A stretch of DNA of 64,000 nt, taken from Paramarasmius palmivorus (Eukaryota > Basidiomycota > Agaricomycetes > Agaricales > Marasmiaceae). The stretch covers positions 109,157-173,156 of the forward strand of contig JAYKXP010000103.1 of the NCBI GenBank assembly GCA_037176845.1, given 5' to 3'. Below, piece after piece: positions 48,809 to 60,913 of this stretch (position 1 is the stretch's first letter; every line of letters starts with the position of its first letter). The notes under the pieces were generated by a model. The model was not told where the DNA came from. It did no database searches and saw only the letters and a list, made by a program, of their open reading frames with translations. The translations under genes and the position numbers were made by a program.

Positions 48809-51623
48809 CACCAGCAAAATGTCCCGGGGATGGTAACCCCCTTATAACACCAAAAATCGGTTTTAATGCACGTTATTCTGACAGGTCCTTATAACGCACT
48901 TGAGTTCAGATAACTGCCTTATAATGACCTTGTACACACCTTATAATCCTCGTCAGTCTGGCAGCCGCTGCCAGACTGATGGGACCTTATAAACACCTTA
49001 TAACCATATTATCATAACTCAAGTGCGTTAGAAGGCTGTTACAATGAAACTCGGTCATGATAAGGGTAAAATAAGGTAGCTGTAATGACCACGTAATGCA
49101 AGGATACCTTCCTCAAGCTTCAAGCCTCAATCACATGCGCTTCACGTCGCCCAGGCTGCTCCAATCAAAAAGAAATAGAAATGATTTCTGTATTGCACAT
49201 TCTACGCACACTAACAACTACATGAGACTACATATATATCAGTTCATAGCAAAGCATTCAAGGCCTAGCCTGCCAGTCCATCGATGAATATGAAGTCCTG
49301 TTTTGACGAACGGTGGGTACAACACCTCAATGATTGAGTAATAGAACAGATGTATAATAATGGAAACATACCTTAACTGAAACCATCGCCATGTAGGACA
49401 TGTAGCAATGACGAGATTAGCCTTGATTACTATAATGCGACTGGAGGATTGCCTAGGTCATCAACAAGCTACATAGTAACACGTTAGCTGACATGATGTT
49501 GACGTACCTGAACTTGTAACAGAAACAGATACCAACAGTCTTGTTCAGGTGTCCAGATGTATACTGAATCAGAATGGTAATCTAAGTATGGCAATCTAAG
49601 GAATAAGAAAGGAATGCTTACCTGCGGCTCGGGCGAATGGCCTAGGTACCAACACAAGGATGCTGTAGTAACTGAAACATGAACTTCAACCAAACACTTC
49701 GTCAACCGTGGTCAACAGGCTATCGAACGTGTTATGAATATTGCTATAGCCGAATCATGTTAGCAAGGTAACAATGTATGATGCGCGAATAGAGACATAC
49801 TGATAGAAGCGCATATCGCCACATTTGAGTGCTGCTCGACAGTCAGATGACTCGAGCTGTGAGTTGGAAAAGTATTTCTATAAGTATACATCGGGCAGGA
49901 AATCGTTTGGATACGTACGCTGACCTGGGCCATCACCTGGCGGCGTGTACGCATTCTCCATCTAGAAGAAACCTGTAGACGATTTGATCAGACCCGGTCT
50001 TGAGTAGCGTTGGCCAGGTAGCAAGGGAAGAAGCGAAAAGGAGTGCAACGGATGAGGTTGATCTTCACGTGTTTCATTGGGGTAGTGTATCTGACAGTAG
50101 TAATTTGAGTTGGCGGTGGGAATGTGCAAGGTATGGCCAGGATAAGGTTGGCATTAGGGCACAGGGTTGATGTCGGCGTTGGCATCGGCATTGGTGTCTA
50201 ATACGCTGAGGATTTCAAGATCTACTTTGAGGTGTATGATAAGAATCTTACCTTAAGGAGAAATATGACAAGCTTGCTATCGTCGACTATGAAGACCAGG
50301 GCAGAGGGTTATCGCGAGTGGTGTTGAGACGCATGGTGTCGTGGTTGCTGGGTGCGAATGACACAGTACATGGAAGGCTTACGTCGTGAAGCCGTTGAGC
50401 TCATCGTTGCCGACAATGGCAAGGCATTGTTCGAGATGGGGCGATGGATAGATGGTGGTGGTAGCAAAGAAAGAGAGGTTGTGACGTGACGTCACGCGCA
50501 ACCAAGACTTGGGCCGAGGTTTCCGTGGTCCCGCACATTGCATGTGCAGGTCCACGGACCCTTCCGCCGTCCAGCTCCTCACTGGCTTTCGACCACAACG
50601 ACAGTCTGTTCACAGCTAAGTCCTTCCCTTCATTGTTAATTATTTTACCACTCAAGTCATCCACAGATATTTCAGAACTATATATGGGACAGAAGCGCCA
50701 CTACTACACCTACCACACTGCCTAGCATATGATATCGATACCTTTGAAGGTGACTGTCAGCATGGACGTACGAGAACGATATATGGTGCATGGCTCATTT
50801 TGTGTTTCTTTTGTTCGCTAACTTGGATATTCAGTTGTAGACACTTTGAAAACCATCACCATTTACACTTTTCTCCCCAACCTTACCTCAAACCGACCCT
50901 GCCTGAATTGACGAACCGGTCAACGCGACTTCGACATTATCTGTTCCCTCTTCCACCAACGCTCTGCTGTGGCGATACCCACCCCCACTAATTCACCATT
51001 ACCCTGACAGTGCTCTTTAGCCTCTGATATGACGAATAGTGATGAGTTCGTCGCTTTTCGCATATTCAGAGGCTATTTTGATGCCTTCGGGTAGCCGCAT
51101 ATTGGTCCTTTCTCGTCATCTCAGAGGCCCGACTGCAGGCATAGCAGCGGGGACTGGAGTATACATGCAAATGTGAAAGCGAGCTTCTCGAGGCTCGTTC
51201 TGTTAAGCCAACAATCACGAAGATACGTACGTGATATACATAGCCTAGGTTGTAGTATAACTGTAACTGAATATCAATGTTATGAAGGCTTATATGTGTC
51301 TCGCACAGGTGTTACATAGGGTACGTCATACCTATATATCATTGCATGAGCCTTAGACATCGATTTAGTCCTGAGATGACATTGTAAAGGGCTTGTAACC
51401 ACCTTGTACGCACCCGATAACAGTATTATTGCCACATTATAACCCCCTTATAATGCCCGAAAAGATGACAGAGGATTATAATGTGGTTATAATGTAATAT
51501 CATTTCTACTTTTGGCTGTAATATACATGCAAGGGACATATAATGTATATCAGGATTATTGTGCGCTATAATGTTCATAATCCATTATCATACCCTTATC
51601 ACACTGGGGACATTTTGCTGGTG
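48809..51623. mobile_element. CACTA-like TIR DNA transposon, apparently non-autonomous
   Basis: 2,815 bp bounded by perfect 17-bp inverted repeats (CACCAGCAAAATGTCCC at 48809-48825 and its complement at 51607-51623), with CTT on both outer sides (48806-48808, 51624-51626) as a 3-bp target duplication. The left end carries six CCTTATAA motifs within ~165 bp (48840, 48887, 48917, 48939, 48985, 48996), and related TTATAA repeats crowd the right end (51430-51600). Subterminal repeats, a 3-bp duplication and CAC.. termini fit the CACTA/CMC superfamily. Frames inside are short with no transposase motif. Confidence 0.7.
48893..49029. repeat. Nested hairpin in the left end of the CACTA-like element
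   Basis: Outer arms AACGCACTTGAGTT (48893-48906) and AACTCAAGTGCGTT (49016-49029) enclose an inner perfect hairpin at 48953-48979 with 12-bp arms (TCAGTCTGGCAG) and a 3-base loop. CCTTATAA repeats lie between them. Confidence 0.75.
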
Positions 51624-52321
51624 CTTAGTTACGCGTAGATCGAAGATGGATCTGAAACCGCACCCAAGTAGCGAACAGATATCGCCTTGATATTGCCGCT
51701 CTCATTTGCAGGGTGACCGGGTCAAAATCATTGCGGTGCCATCAATCCCACTATTCGTAGCTCGTTACTGCTTCCGTTTCTCACCACTTTGAGCTATTGA
51801 AGGTGGTGGCTCGAGCTCTTTACAGCGAAATAGAAGACAGCATGATGACCAGATGTGTCCAGACTATGCATGTTCACTTATTCGTTTCTTCCAGGAAATC
51901 ATGCACTCTAGCACGGGTTCGTGCCTTTCGTCGAGTAAGCAGTTCACGCAAGCTATCAGTTATGGGCAGTACGTCTGGACCGCATCCGGAAGGGGAATAT
52001 CACTGATCCTTTGCGCTTCTCATGCTTTAGCTACCACTGCAGGCTAGGTAACCAATGAGGAGCAACGGAGGTCATGATCAGTATTGCCAAGATCTGATCG
52101 TGATTGGAAGATCAAGACTGTACTGCATGAATCCATTCAACATCATTGAGCCTTGATCTGGCTCGGGAAAGTTCAGAGATGGCATATGCTTTTTCTATCG
52201 ATGAACTAAGGTTGTTGTTGCGGCGGAAAAAGCGGCTCTGATCATGATTGTAACAATGATGAATCGTGGAGTCTTATACTGTTTACCTCGTTTCGAGATG
52301 TCTTCCTAACCTAGCCCCCTC
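51624..52321. other. Intergenic ~700 bp
   Basis: Between the TIR element and the second GH76-like gene. Two short overlapping plus frames (51797-52047) have no recognised motif. Confidence 0.4.
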
Positions 52322-54430
52322 ATGCTGCTTTATTTCATCATACTGTATTTGACAGGATTTGGTCTAGGTGTTACGATTCCCTCTGAAACTCCCACTGGAT
52401 GGGAGGTAAGTCCGTCTCACATCTAGACTGTAGCTATAAAATTCACCAGCCGTATTGCAGAACACAACCATCACCATCTCACTTGCAGAACGCATCTCTC
52501 TCGCCAGCGATGCCATCGAGCTGGCGTTTGTAAAGATTCCTGCCCCGAATCCCAAAGGCATGACCGAAAGCGCGTTATATAGCGAAATGGCCGATTTTGA
52601 CATTTTGACGAATAAGACGCAGTTTAGAGACAGACTGCTTAGCATACTTGGGGAAACTAATGACGACAATGATCCATTTTTGAGTGACAAGTGCGCGTTC
52701 TCCACATGTTCTTTATTCTGGTACTGACATGACCATACGCTTGTCGGGACAAGCGTTAGTACCGATTCTTATTCTTGGGATGTCGGCTAATGCTGCCAGC
52801 GACATTCAGCTTCAAACGAGTCTGTAGGTCGATAGGTGTATCGAAATTGAACAATGTTCTGATATTAGATGCTCCAGGTCGTATTGCTATGCAGCACTGC
52901 GGGCTTATACAGCATACAAGAATCCTTTGTTTCTCCAAAGGGCCGGCCTGGCGTGGGACTGGGCATCAAGATATACCCTGAACGACGACGAGAATCAGAA
53001 TATCTCTCGGAACTTCTCGATTCCTCAACAGTGCTTTAATCGTGAGCAGTTTTCTCTAGCTCCCCCAACGCGAGACATTTACATATCGTTTTAGGTGACC
53101 TGAACGGCGGAACATTCAACGTGGGTCTGGTTGGTCTCTGAATGAGGGTATATAATAACACTTCTAGCAGAAGGCTGACGGTGTCAATGATTCAATCTTG
53201 GGGAAATCAACGTTGTAAGATTTGGCAATTCGCTATCAATGTCTAGATACTAATTGACCTGTGATCCAGATGGTCCCTCCTGTAAGTGCGTCCTTGACGC
53301 AATATCGTCACCTGTCATCACATCCTACAGAGTCTCTTCAATATTTGCCGACGTGAATCGATCGAATCAGACGTATCTTGATTCAGCTCAGCGGGCGTTT
53401 TCTTTCATTCAAAACCAATTGATCACAAACGATTTCATCGTTCAAGATGGGATAGACGTCAAATCATGCAATATCACAAATCACACTGTGCCTGGTAACC
53501 CTGGATTGACTATCGAAGGAGCAACAACGTTGTCACTTCTTCAACCAGCTGATTCAGCTGTCAACGACAGGTATGCACACAGTTGTCGCTAGAAAATACG
53601 TACTAATCATCTACGTTATCAGCCTCACGAAGCTGGTATCGAGCGCAATACTCAACCCCGAGTGGCACTCTGTCACTGGAGTTCTAAAAAGTGGAGGTGC
53701 GTATGCCACCACGAAGCTTGACTTGATGCTTAGGGGGTAGTTATGCAGATAATCAAGCTGCAGGTTCGATGGTTCGTGCGCTATCGGTATGGTACAGCAC
53801 TGCATCGGCCACTGCGCTGAAGAATGTAGTAGAAGGATACATCAGTGTTCAGGTAGGTCTTCAGTTCCCTCATCACTCGATAGGAATTTAATCCGTCTAA
53901 AACTATAGTATAATACCGTCATAGGAAAGGCAAAGGACCCCCAGAGTGGCCCGCCTTCTGACAATTACAAGTTTAACGCACAAGCTAGTGCAATTACCGT
54001 TTTACTAGCGGGTATACGGCTCAACTCGACCGAAACACTTACAACCAATACGACAGACTCGAATGACCCACCGAATTCAACGCCATTACCCTCACCACCA
54101 GCCAAGAAATTGGCTGTTGGTGCAATCATCGGTGCTGTACTCGGCAGTGTTTTCGGAGTCATAGGTTTAGGTACTGTATTTTGGTACCTTCGACGACGTA
54201 GGGCGGGTGTACAGGCGGATCTACAACCTGACCCTTTCTCCGTTGAATCACATGCACAAGTCACGGTGGACAGGTCGCAGGAAAGTAGAGCGAGGGACGA
54301 GGACATGGTGCAATTGCGTGGAGCAATGAACCAGATTATCACGTTGTTAAATCAAAGAACGGATTCCAGCTATTCATCGCAGACTTCCGTTGATGATAGT
54401 CCCCCCAGGTACTCTGAACGCAAATCATAG
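52322..54430 (+). CDS. GH76-like membrane-anchored glycosidase, intact copy
   Basis: Starts MLLYFIILYLTGFGLGVTIP, a signal peptide. Successive exons give ETPTGWE, NTTITISLAERISLASDAIE, MTESALYSEMADFDILTNKT, SYCYAALRAYTAYKNPLFLQ, WDWASRYTLNDDEN, NFSIPQQCFN, LNGGTFN, KADGVNDSILGKSTL, NQTYLDSAQRAFSFIQNQLI, NPGLTIEGATTLSLLQ, SMVRALSVWYSTASATALKN and QASAITVLLAGIRL. This is the GH76-like architecture of fungal proteins related to cell-wall alpha-1,6-mannanases/transglycosidases. Near the C-terminus a membrane helix (VGAIIGAVLGSVFGVIGLGT) is followed by RRRR and a ~80-residue cytosolic tail ending PPRYSERKS. Many N-glycosylation sequons support an extracellular body. I could not place the catalytic Asp pair with certainty. 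Paralogue of the interrupted gene at 43869. Confidence 0.75.
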
Positions 54431-55137
54431 AACGAGGAAAATGTAGGACGAGGTCCTTTTTGCGCGACACGTGTTATTTGGATATAGGTTTTTTTTTTGT
54501 TACATATGTGCTATTCATCCTCTCCTTCTTCGCCATGACATAGATCCAAGGACTTGCTTTTTGGGAATCAAAATGACTTGTAGTAGAAAAAATCAACACT
54601 GTATCCCAAGCTTTGCACTTGCTCGCGTACCCAGCATGCACCGGCCATCGATAGTAGCTGTCAAAGCTATATCCATTGGTAAGGGCCGACGGCAAGATTA
54701 AACGGAACGCTCTGGGAAATAAAAACATTATTCTGAGCCTCAGTGATAGTGTTTCAAATATTACGGTACAAGGATTTCCCGTTCCTCACGTATGAAAGGC
54801 GCGTAGGCAGATTCATACTTCGACTGAAGAATCTGTGTTTCAACGTCGGGAAGGAACTAATGCGTTCGAGCCTGAAGTGGTAACAGAAACGCGGAAGGGG
54901 TGATATGTGCCTGAAAGTTATGAATGTGACGTGCTTAAACTCGGATAGATTGGAGTTGTTTGGGAAGACTGCGGGGACAGTGGTGCATCAATTTGTTGTG
55001 GCGTCTAGAAGCAAAGTCGATTAATGAAACCTCTGCGAGCGACGTAAACCGTGCTAGTTCAAAGTCATTGTATTCGGGATAGTACATTAGGCATGATGGT
55101 CTTCGCAATCGGTCTAAATGCGACTATGGGATTCTAA
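54431..55137. other. Intergenic ~700 bp, convergent
   Basis: 3' flanks of the GH76-like gene and the small secreted protein. No gene seen. Confidence 0.4.
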
Positions 55138-55590
55138 TTACTTGTTGTAGTAACAGATGTAGTGGTTACCGCATGGGTTGTTGTTCGCGTTACCGTAGTT
55201 GAAGCGCCAGCGGTCCCTGGAACGTAAAGTTAGCGAAGTACTAGATTATTCGGAGTAAATATCCTTACCCTTCATCGACCATGTCATCTGGGTTTCCCCA
55301 GCTTTCGTCGCCGTGACGCTCTCCGTCCTTCGGAATGTAACAGATGTCTATAAGACGTAAAGGATGAGTACACGGTATTCGAGTTGTATGAGATGCCTAC
55401 AGTGTCCCGGACAAGCATTGGGATGACCACCGGTGGAGCCAAAGTTGAGCTTCCAACGGTCACCTTGGTCAACGACGAGGTCAGGGTTCCCGTACGAGGT
55501 TTCACGTTTGGTGATGTCCTCTGCAGTAGGGACACCAATAACGCCAATGGCAGCGGTGGTCAAAGTGAGGAGAAGAGTTGTGAATCGCAT
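55138..55590 (-). CDS. Small secreted two-repeat CX5C protein
   Basis: Exons 55401-55590, 55269-55347 and 55138-55216 (190, 79 and 79 nt) join to 115 aa. Signal peptide MRFTTLLLTLTTAAIGVIG, a short propeptide PTAEDITKR ending in a Kex2-type KR (residues 28-29), then two homologous units: GNPDLVVDQGDRWKLNFG ... CPGHYIC and GNPDDMVDEGDRWRFNYG ... CGNHYIC. Each unit has one CX5C pair, so two disulfides are likely. The intron positions fall at corresponding points of the two units, which suggests internal exon duplication. The protein is secreted and small; an effector, antimicrobial or structural role are all possible. I do not recognise a named family. Confidence 0.75.
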
Positions 55591-55660
55591 GCTTGGTGAT
55601 ATAAGAGCTTGTGAGTTGTAGGAGGTTGTCTGGTGCTGAGTTTTGGCTAACGATTTGCTC

Positions 55661-55669
55661 GCTTTTATA
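55661..55669 (-). promoter_or_regulatory. TATA box of the two-repeat secreted protein
   Basis: TATAAAAGC on the minus strand, about 70-80 bp upstream of the ATG at 55590. Confidence 0.55.
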
Positions 55670-58600
55670 CACGTTATTTCGACTTGGCAAGTGGCGAGCG
55701 GTGTTGGCGATGCATTTCGATCTCCATCGGCGCTCGTACTTTGTGGCCAGCTACACGGATCGATTGTAAGCAACCTGGAAATAATGATAATCGTCACTAG
55801 CATGTGAACTCACACGACTCGGAGAAATAACTTGAATACGCCTTAGGTACACAGAGCTGATAGATTAAGCAATTCCCATTGAGCATAGTCCGAGATTCTG
55901 GGGAGATTAATACCGCTCGTTGCGAAATGGAGTGGATTTAATACCGTGACGCATGCTGTATATCACTGTTAGACGAGTAAGAGTGCGAATGGCAAAATTC
56001 AGAATCAAATGCTTGCTTTGTCAACGTAAATTGATCGAACTTCTAAGCCCAAGACAAATATACTCCAACGATGTTGCGTGCCCGCAAGATGTTTACCACG
56101 ATGCGATTGTAAGGCTCCAACTTTTGCGCTCAAGGTGCTACATTAGATGCGTGTCAGTCTCGTGTTTTAATGTCGCTCACTTGGAGGAGTGGTATATGAC
56201 TGCTCTGTACTCCACATACTACCGTAATACCCCTTGAGGCATGTAGGAGAGTCGAGCGCTGTCAGGGACGTGTACGTTGGTATCGAAGTTATCAGTCACA
56301 TTGTGAAGGAGCTGACTTGTGGCTGGCTTCTGGGGCAAAGAAGTCTAGTTCCGGTAGGCGTGTATCAGAAGATCGAAAATAAAGAAATAAAGTGAGAATA
56401 CGAGCGCCACCTTGTGTAGAGTCAAGTGTTCTTTGGAGAATTACACGTTTGAGCCTGAGTCAAGGCATCCGAATCAGTTCGGGATCAAAACCTTGGTGTA
56501 CAGCTAAAATATCGAGCATCAAATGAGATTCGGATAGGAATAATCACATTCAAAGGCTTACCGCGACACTTGGTTCAAATAGAATGGCAAAGGATTGTTG
56601 GAGTGTAACTTGACATGGGCGTTCGAGTTCAAGGAGCGCCGGTAATAAATTAGCCGGCTACCCGGCTGTCCTGTTTGCCAAGAACAAACAAACCTGCGCT
56701 CTTTTCTTCAACGCCAGCGACGACGAAATCCAGCCTTTCCTAGCCCCATTCCTCTCCAGCAAAATCAAGGCTCGAATATGTGCTCTGTCAATAAGCCATA
56801 GTCAAAATCTCGCAGAAAACGGATGGTTTCAAGGTCCGGGGCAGCGGATAAGTTTTCGCAGGTTCATCCAGAGGCACTCGTAAGTCTTATTCGTCCCTTC
56901 GTTTAGATTTCAGGCTGACTAGCCTATGTAGACGATTAGAAGACTGTTTATGATCTCTCTTTCCCTTGTGTAGGCCCAGTAACGCCTCTCTTCCGCTACA
57001 CCCGAATTTAAAGGACCCCGTTTCTAGGTTCATCTCACACGCGGCGAGACCTGCATAACCCATTTATAAATCCGTGTCATCCTTCTTGAAGACTGGCAGA
57101 AGCTGATTTAAGATGTAGAGGGCTCAGAGATACCGGGTTCTGGAAGTAGCGCCAACTCGAGGTATGCCGGTTCAGTCTCTTCACATCCCTTCACCAAAAC
57201 CTAACTGGAAGCTTCAGGAGGCGAACGCATACAGCAGCAGCCGTTCCAAGTGTTCAGCGTCATCTGTAATGCCCGCCGCCGATGAAGCGACCGAAAATGT
57301 TCCCCACACACCCAAGACACACCCCAGGAACACCCTCCGCACTTTTCCTTCCATCCGAAACCTCAGCACCTTACCAATTCCCCCCTCCAATACTTGTTGT
57401 TTCGCTGTTGTCATGTTCGTCAGTCCCACTGCGCACCCGCCATAACGGCCCATTTGAACATCCAAAATTGCCGTCAAGCTACCCCGCTGCACTACCTCAT
57501 TCTCATCTCCAGGAATTGCCTATCTTTCCTTACTCCCTCTCCACATCCTTTTCCGTACCTCATGCACCGGCTACCTCGCATTTACGCTGGTAGAATGGGA
57601 TTCGAAGACACGTAGTGCCTACTCGCAGACGTCAGACACCACGCCAATTCACGTGTCCACACCCTGCCTTCCTCCTTTCGCCACCTCGTGCACTATCCTT
57701 CGTTCATACCCAGACAATACCGAATAGTCTGGCTCCCGGTCAAACTGCAATGGGATGTTCCACACCAGCCTCATGGGAGTCGACATTACGTACGTAGGCA
57801 CGACGGCAAGGTTACGACCCCACTCTCACAGACTTGCTTTGGAATAAGAACCTTCCACAATTTCTTCATGGTTCCATCCCACGGAGTGGGCAGAGATGAT
57901 TCTTTGCCACTCGTCCCTAACTCCGTCTAATCCCAACGCCGTTTCCTATTCTACCTGCGGCAGATAGCTTCTGGCTACATGCCTATCGCGGAAGCACCTT
58001 ATTTGTGGATCGTTCACGGTTTCTGGTTGGCTTGGGTCGGAGGGATGGATTGGTTGAACGGGAGTTGAGCTCTGACGCGTGAAGGACGGTATTGGGTTGT
58101 ACAACGAACTCAGGGATACAGACTTTTCTCCTCGGACTTGCCCCCGGCTTCACTTCACCACATTCCATCTCCTTGTCGCGAAGTGTCAAGGTTATCATCA
58201 CGCCGATGCCCACAAAACAGCACCTTCTTTCCCCACTACACCCAACTCTGATATCTGCGAAGAGTAACAACCCAACGACACGCCTTCTCGTCCTTCGCAC
58301 CACAATGCTACCCACCACGATGGGTTCTATACACACTCAGCACCCGTAGCATTGGTTTGCGCCTCCCGTATTGCCTGGCACTTGACGCGAGCAACTGGGA
58401 ATGGAATTGGGATGTCGAGAGAAGGTGTCGTCCGTGGCGCGTTGAGTAATCCTCACGACGAGAACATGACGAACGAGCTAGGCGAGCCGACCTCGTACAA
58501 TAGTTCCCCATGCTCTGTGTCTCACAAAGTCAAAGGTTGCAAGCGGTGATTCGAGTCCTACCGTCTGCCAAGGTTCAGGCACATGTGCAGTTAGGGATCT

Positions 58601-58778
58601 CCGGAATATCTTTTATCTTGCACCTGCTGTTTGTTGTTTTGGTTTTGAAGGGGCGAGATGCGCGTTCGGCTTTGGTTTTGGTTGATGGATGGGAGCAGGA
58701 AATGATGCGAAACTAGAGAGGCGAAGGTCTGGATGCACCAATATGTTCAAGTATTCGTAGTCCACTAAAGGCTGCTGT
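55670..58778. other. Intergenic ~3.1 kb
   Basis: Overlapping short frames around 57.1-58.7 kb are Pro/His/Ser/Thr-rich on one strand and look like compositional by-products rather than genes. I see no conserved motif, RNA or clear repeat. Confidence 0.4.
58771..58778. repeat. hAT element target-site duplication, left (GCTGCTGT)
   Basis: Exactly repeated at 59674-59681. Confidence 0.8.
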
Positions 58779-59673
58779 CAGGCTCCTTCCCACCCGTCCT
58801 AATGAAGTATCTGCAGCAACCAATCAGATCACGACATAACTCAGGCAGATACTTCATAGGACGGCTGGCACAACATAACCGGACCGGCCTTTCCGCAACG
58901 ACTCAAACTCGGTCGAACCACTTCGGCAAACAATTCTTAGTTCCCTTTTGGAGTTTGTGCCCACTTGCCGCAGGACGGCCTGCGATGGCAGGGTGTCTCT
59001 TAAGTTGTCTTTGAGTCTGAGTGTATATAAAAACAAGCAGTTTAATACAAGCAACTACTTGAGAAGAGATTTAGTGGCTCGATGGATGCAGTGGGTGGTA
59101 GCCAGCAATTTGAACATACTAGAGTGCTATTGACACAATCCTTCCTTGGATTCGTTGAGGCGGCGTCGTGAAATTTTCCCTGATGCGGGCCTGTTCTGTT
59201 AAGTTGTCTAGTGTGCTAGTTATCATTCTAATCATGTTATTCATCGTCAAACTGTAGACACAGTGGTGTCGTCACAATGAAACCTTTCAGTCTACCTACG
59301 GCCTTCAACTCAAATTCAAAACGTTACATGGTAGTGGCTTACTGAATAACACAAACTCTACGCACTGAGCTCTGTTCTGACCCTTCAAGATGCTATGTGA
59401 GCCAATTTATATAGATTTAGATTTCGTGGGATGTCAGAATATAGTGGGGGACTTAGTGAATGTAATTTGAGTCTCTCGAAGCATCGTTGTACACTGTGTC
59501 GTTGCCGACGTGCCGTTGATGAACTAGCAAAACTAACGTTACAGACCAGCTTGTCGCGGAAAGGCCGGTCCGGTTATGTTGTGCCAGCCGTCCTATGAAG
59601 TATCACTCCGAGTTAGGTCGTGTTCTGATTGGCTGACCATGATACTTCATTAGGACGGGTGGGAAGGAGCCTG
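58779..59673. mobile_element. Non-autonomous hAT-like element
   Basis: 895 bp with identical 8-bp direct repeats on both sides (GCTGCTGT). Inverted ends begin CAGGCTCCTTCCCACCCGTC (58779 onward; complement ending at 59673) and stay similar for about 130 bp, sharing CCAATCAGA.CACGAC, GATACTTCATAGGACGGCTG and CACAACATAACCGGACCGG. An 8-bp duplication with CAGG termini is diagnostic of the hAT superfamily. Each end also folds on itself (GAAGTATC ... GATACTTC). There is no coding capacity for a transposase. Confidence 0.85.
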
Positions 59674-60913
59674 GCTGCTGTGTACCTTACAGTAGACGTG
59701 AACTCATATCTCATTACCATCACGTATTGTTACAGCACGGAAGTCAAGCACGAATACTCATATCACCACTGGTTTCGACAGGCTCCAGCATTCCGATAAC
59801 ATCCTGATTAGTCGTATAGCTTGGACAATACTACCCTTCGCCCGGACATGGTGTCTTGTCGGGGTTCAGTTGAGATATATGAATGGGGGAAGTGTCGGTT
59901 TGAGCTCCCACAGGCAACTCGGTGAACCCGTTTAAGGTTTGAACGTGTGCACGACGCCGAACTGTCACACCCAGAAGAAATCGCTGTCCGATAGCCAAAC
60001 ACCCATCCGAAAAGAAAACGTTTCTAGGCAAACGAGACGCCTATAGTTTTTGAATACGCTTTTTCATTCAAAAAACCCATTGTCAGCCAATCGGATTCGT
60101 GCCGAAGGATTTCTTGAGGATAAAAACGCATCGGAAAACGTCGGCTGTCTTTTTCGGTAGGAAATGCATTGTGTCCAGATTGATTTTTGTCTATCAAAAA
60201 GCGATTCGCAGTGGGTGTGTGTTGTCGGAGGCTAACCGACTTTTTTCCGCAAAGCCGGTCCACAGCGGTCCACCACCGCCCGAAAGCATGGCTCACTCTC
60301 ACTCGTCCAACCACTCCCAAAAAGGACTTGAATCCTACCGTCGTAACCGTCGTAGGATTCGGAACATATTTCATTTTGCATCATGATCCACGCGTCAGAA
60401 AACCAGAATATATCTTTCCTGCGCCTCATGCCCATGCCGGAACCCAGGGAACCAAAAACAACCGTTACGATAGACATAGCTTAACATACGTCAAAAATAC
60501 CTCGGCCTCGGTTGACGTCTGGCTGGGGAGTTGCAGTATAAAACCTTGGAGGAAACGCTCCGAGTCATCAGATTCACACCTCTGCAATGGAATTCTGGGT
60601 CGGGTATAGTTACGCCTACCTCCAGTGTAAGCCAAGTGACACTGGTGAATTTAACTGAGACTTTGCCTTTGATTCCGAGCCAAGCCTACCGGGGCAACAC
60701 AAGATATCATGTCCAACCAACGACCTGCAAATCTCGACCAGAGTACGCGTCGCGAACGAATGCGTGCGCGTGAGACAGCAAAGTAAATGTTGAATCGGCC
60801 TCATGGCCGCTTTCATACGAAGCTTGAGATTAAACAGCTCGTTCAATGAAGAATGTAAGGTTTATTTTTTCAACCTGCAGCACTGTGCAAACAAACTTAT
60901 GATATACGTAGTA
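59674..60913. other. Intergenic ~1.2 kb
   Basis: Begins with the right hAT target duplication (59674-59681). Short frames at 60.0-60.6 kb have no recognised motif. Confidence 0.4.

Noticed and set aside
48840..49003. Regular CCTTATAA repeats as a CRISPR-like or satellite array.
   Set aside because: Spacing is irregular (12-47 bp), the units are 8 bp, and they sit just inside a TIR, so they are transposon subterminal repeats.
55138..55590. The two-repeat secreted protein as a dikaritin-type multi-core precursor.
   Set aside because: Only one KR site, before the first unit; the units are not separated by processing sites and carry paired Cys, which fits a folded secreted protein better.
57164..58720. 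Long overlapping open frames suggesting a gene.
   Set aside because: Frames on both strands are Pro/His/Ser-rich, lack motifs and splice logic, and look like composition effects.
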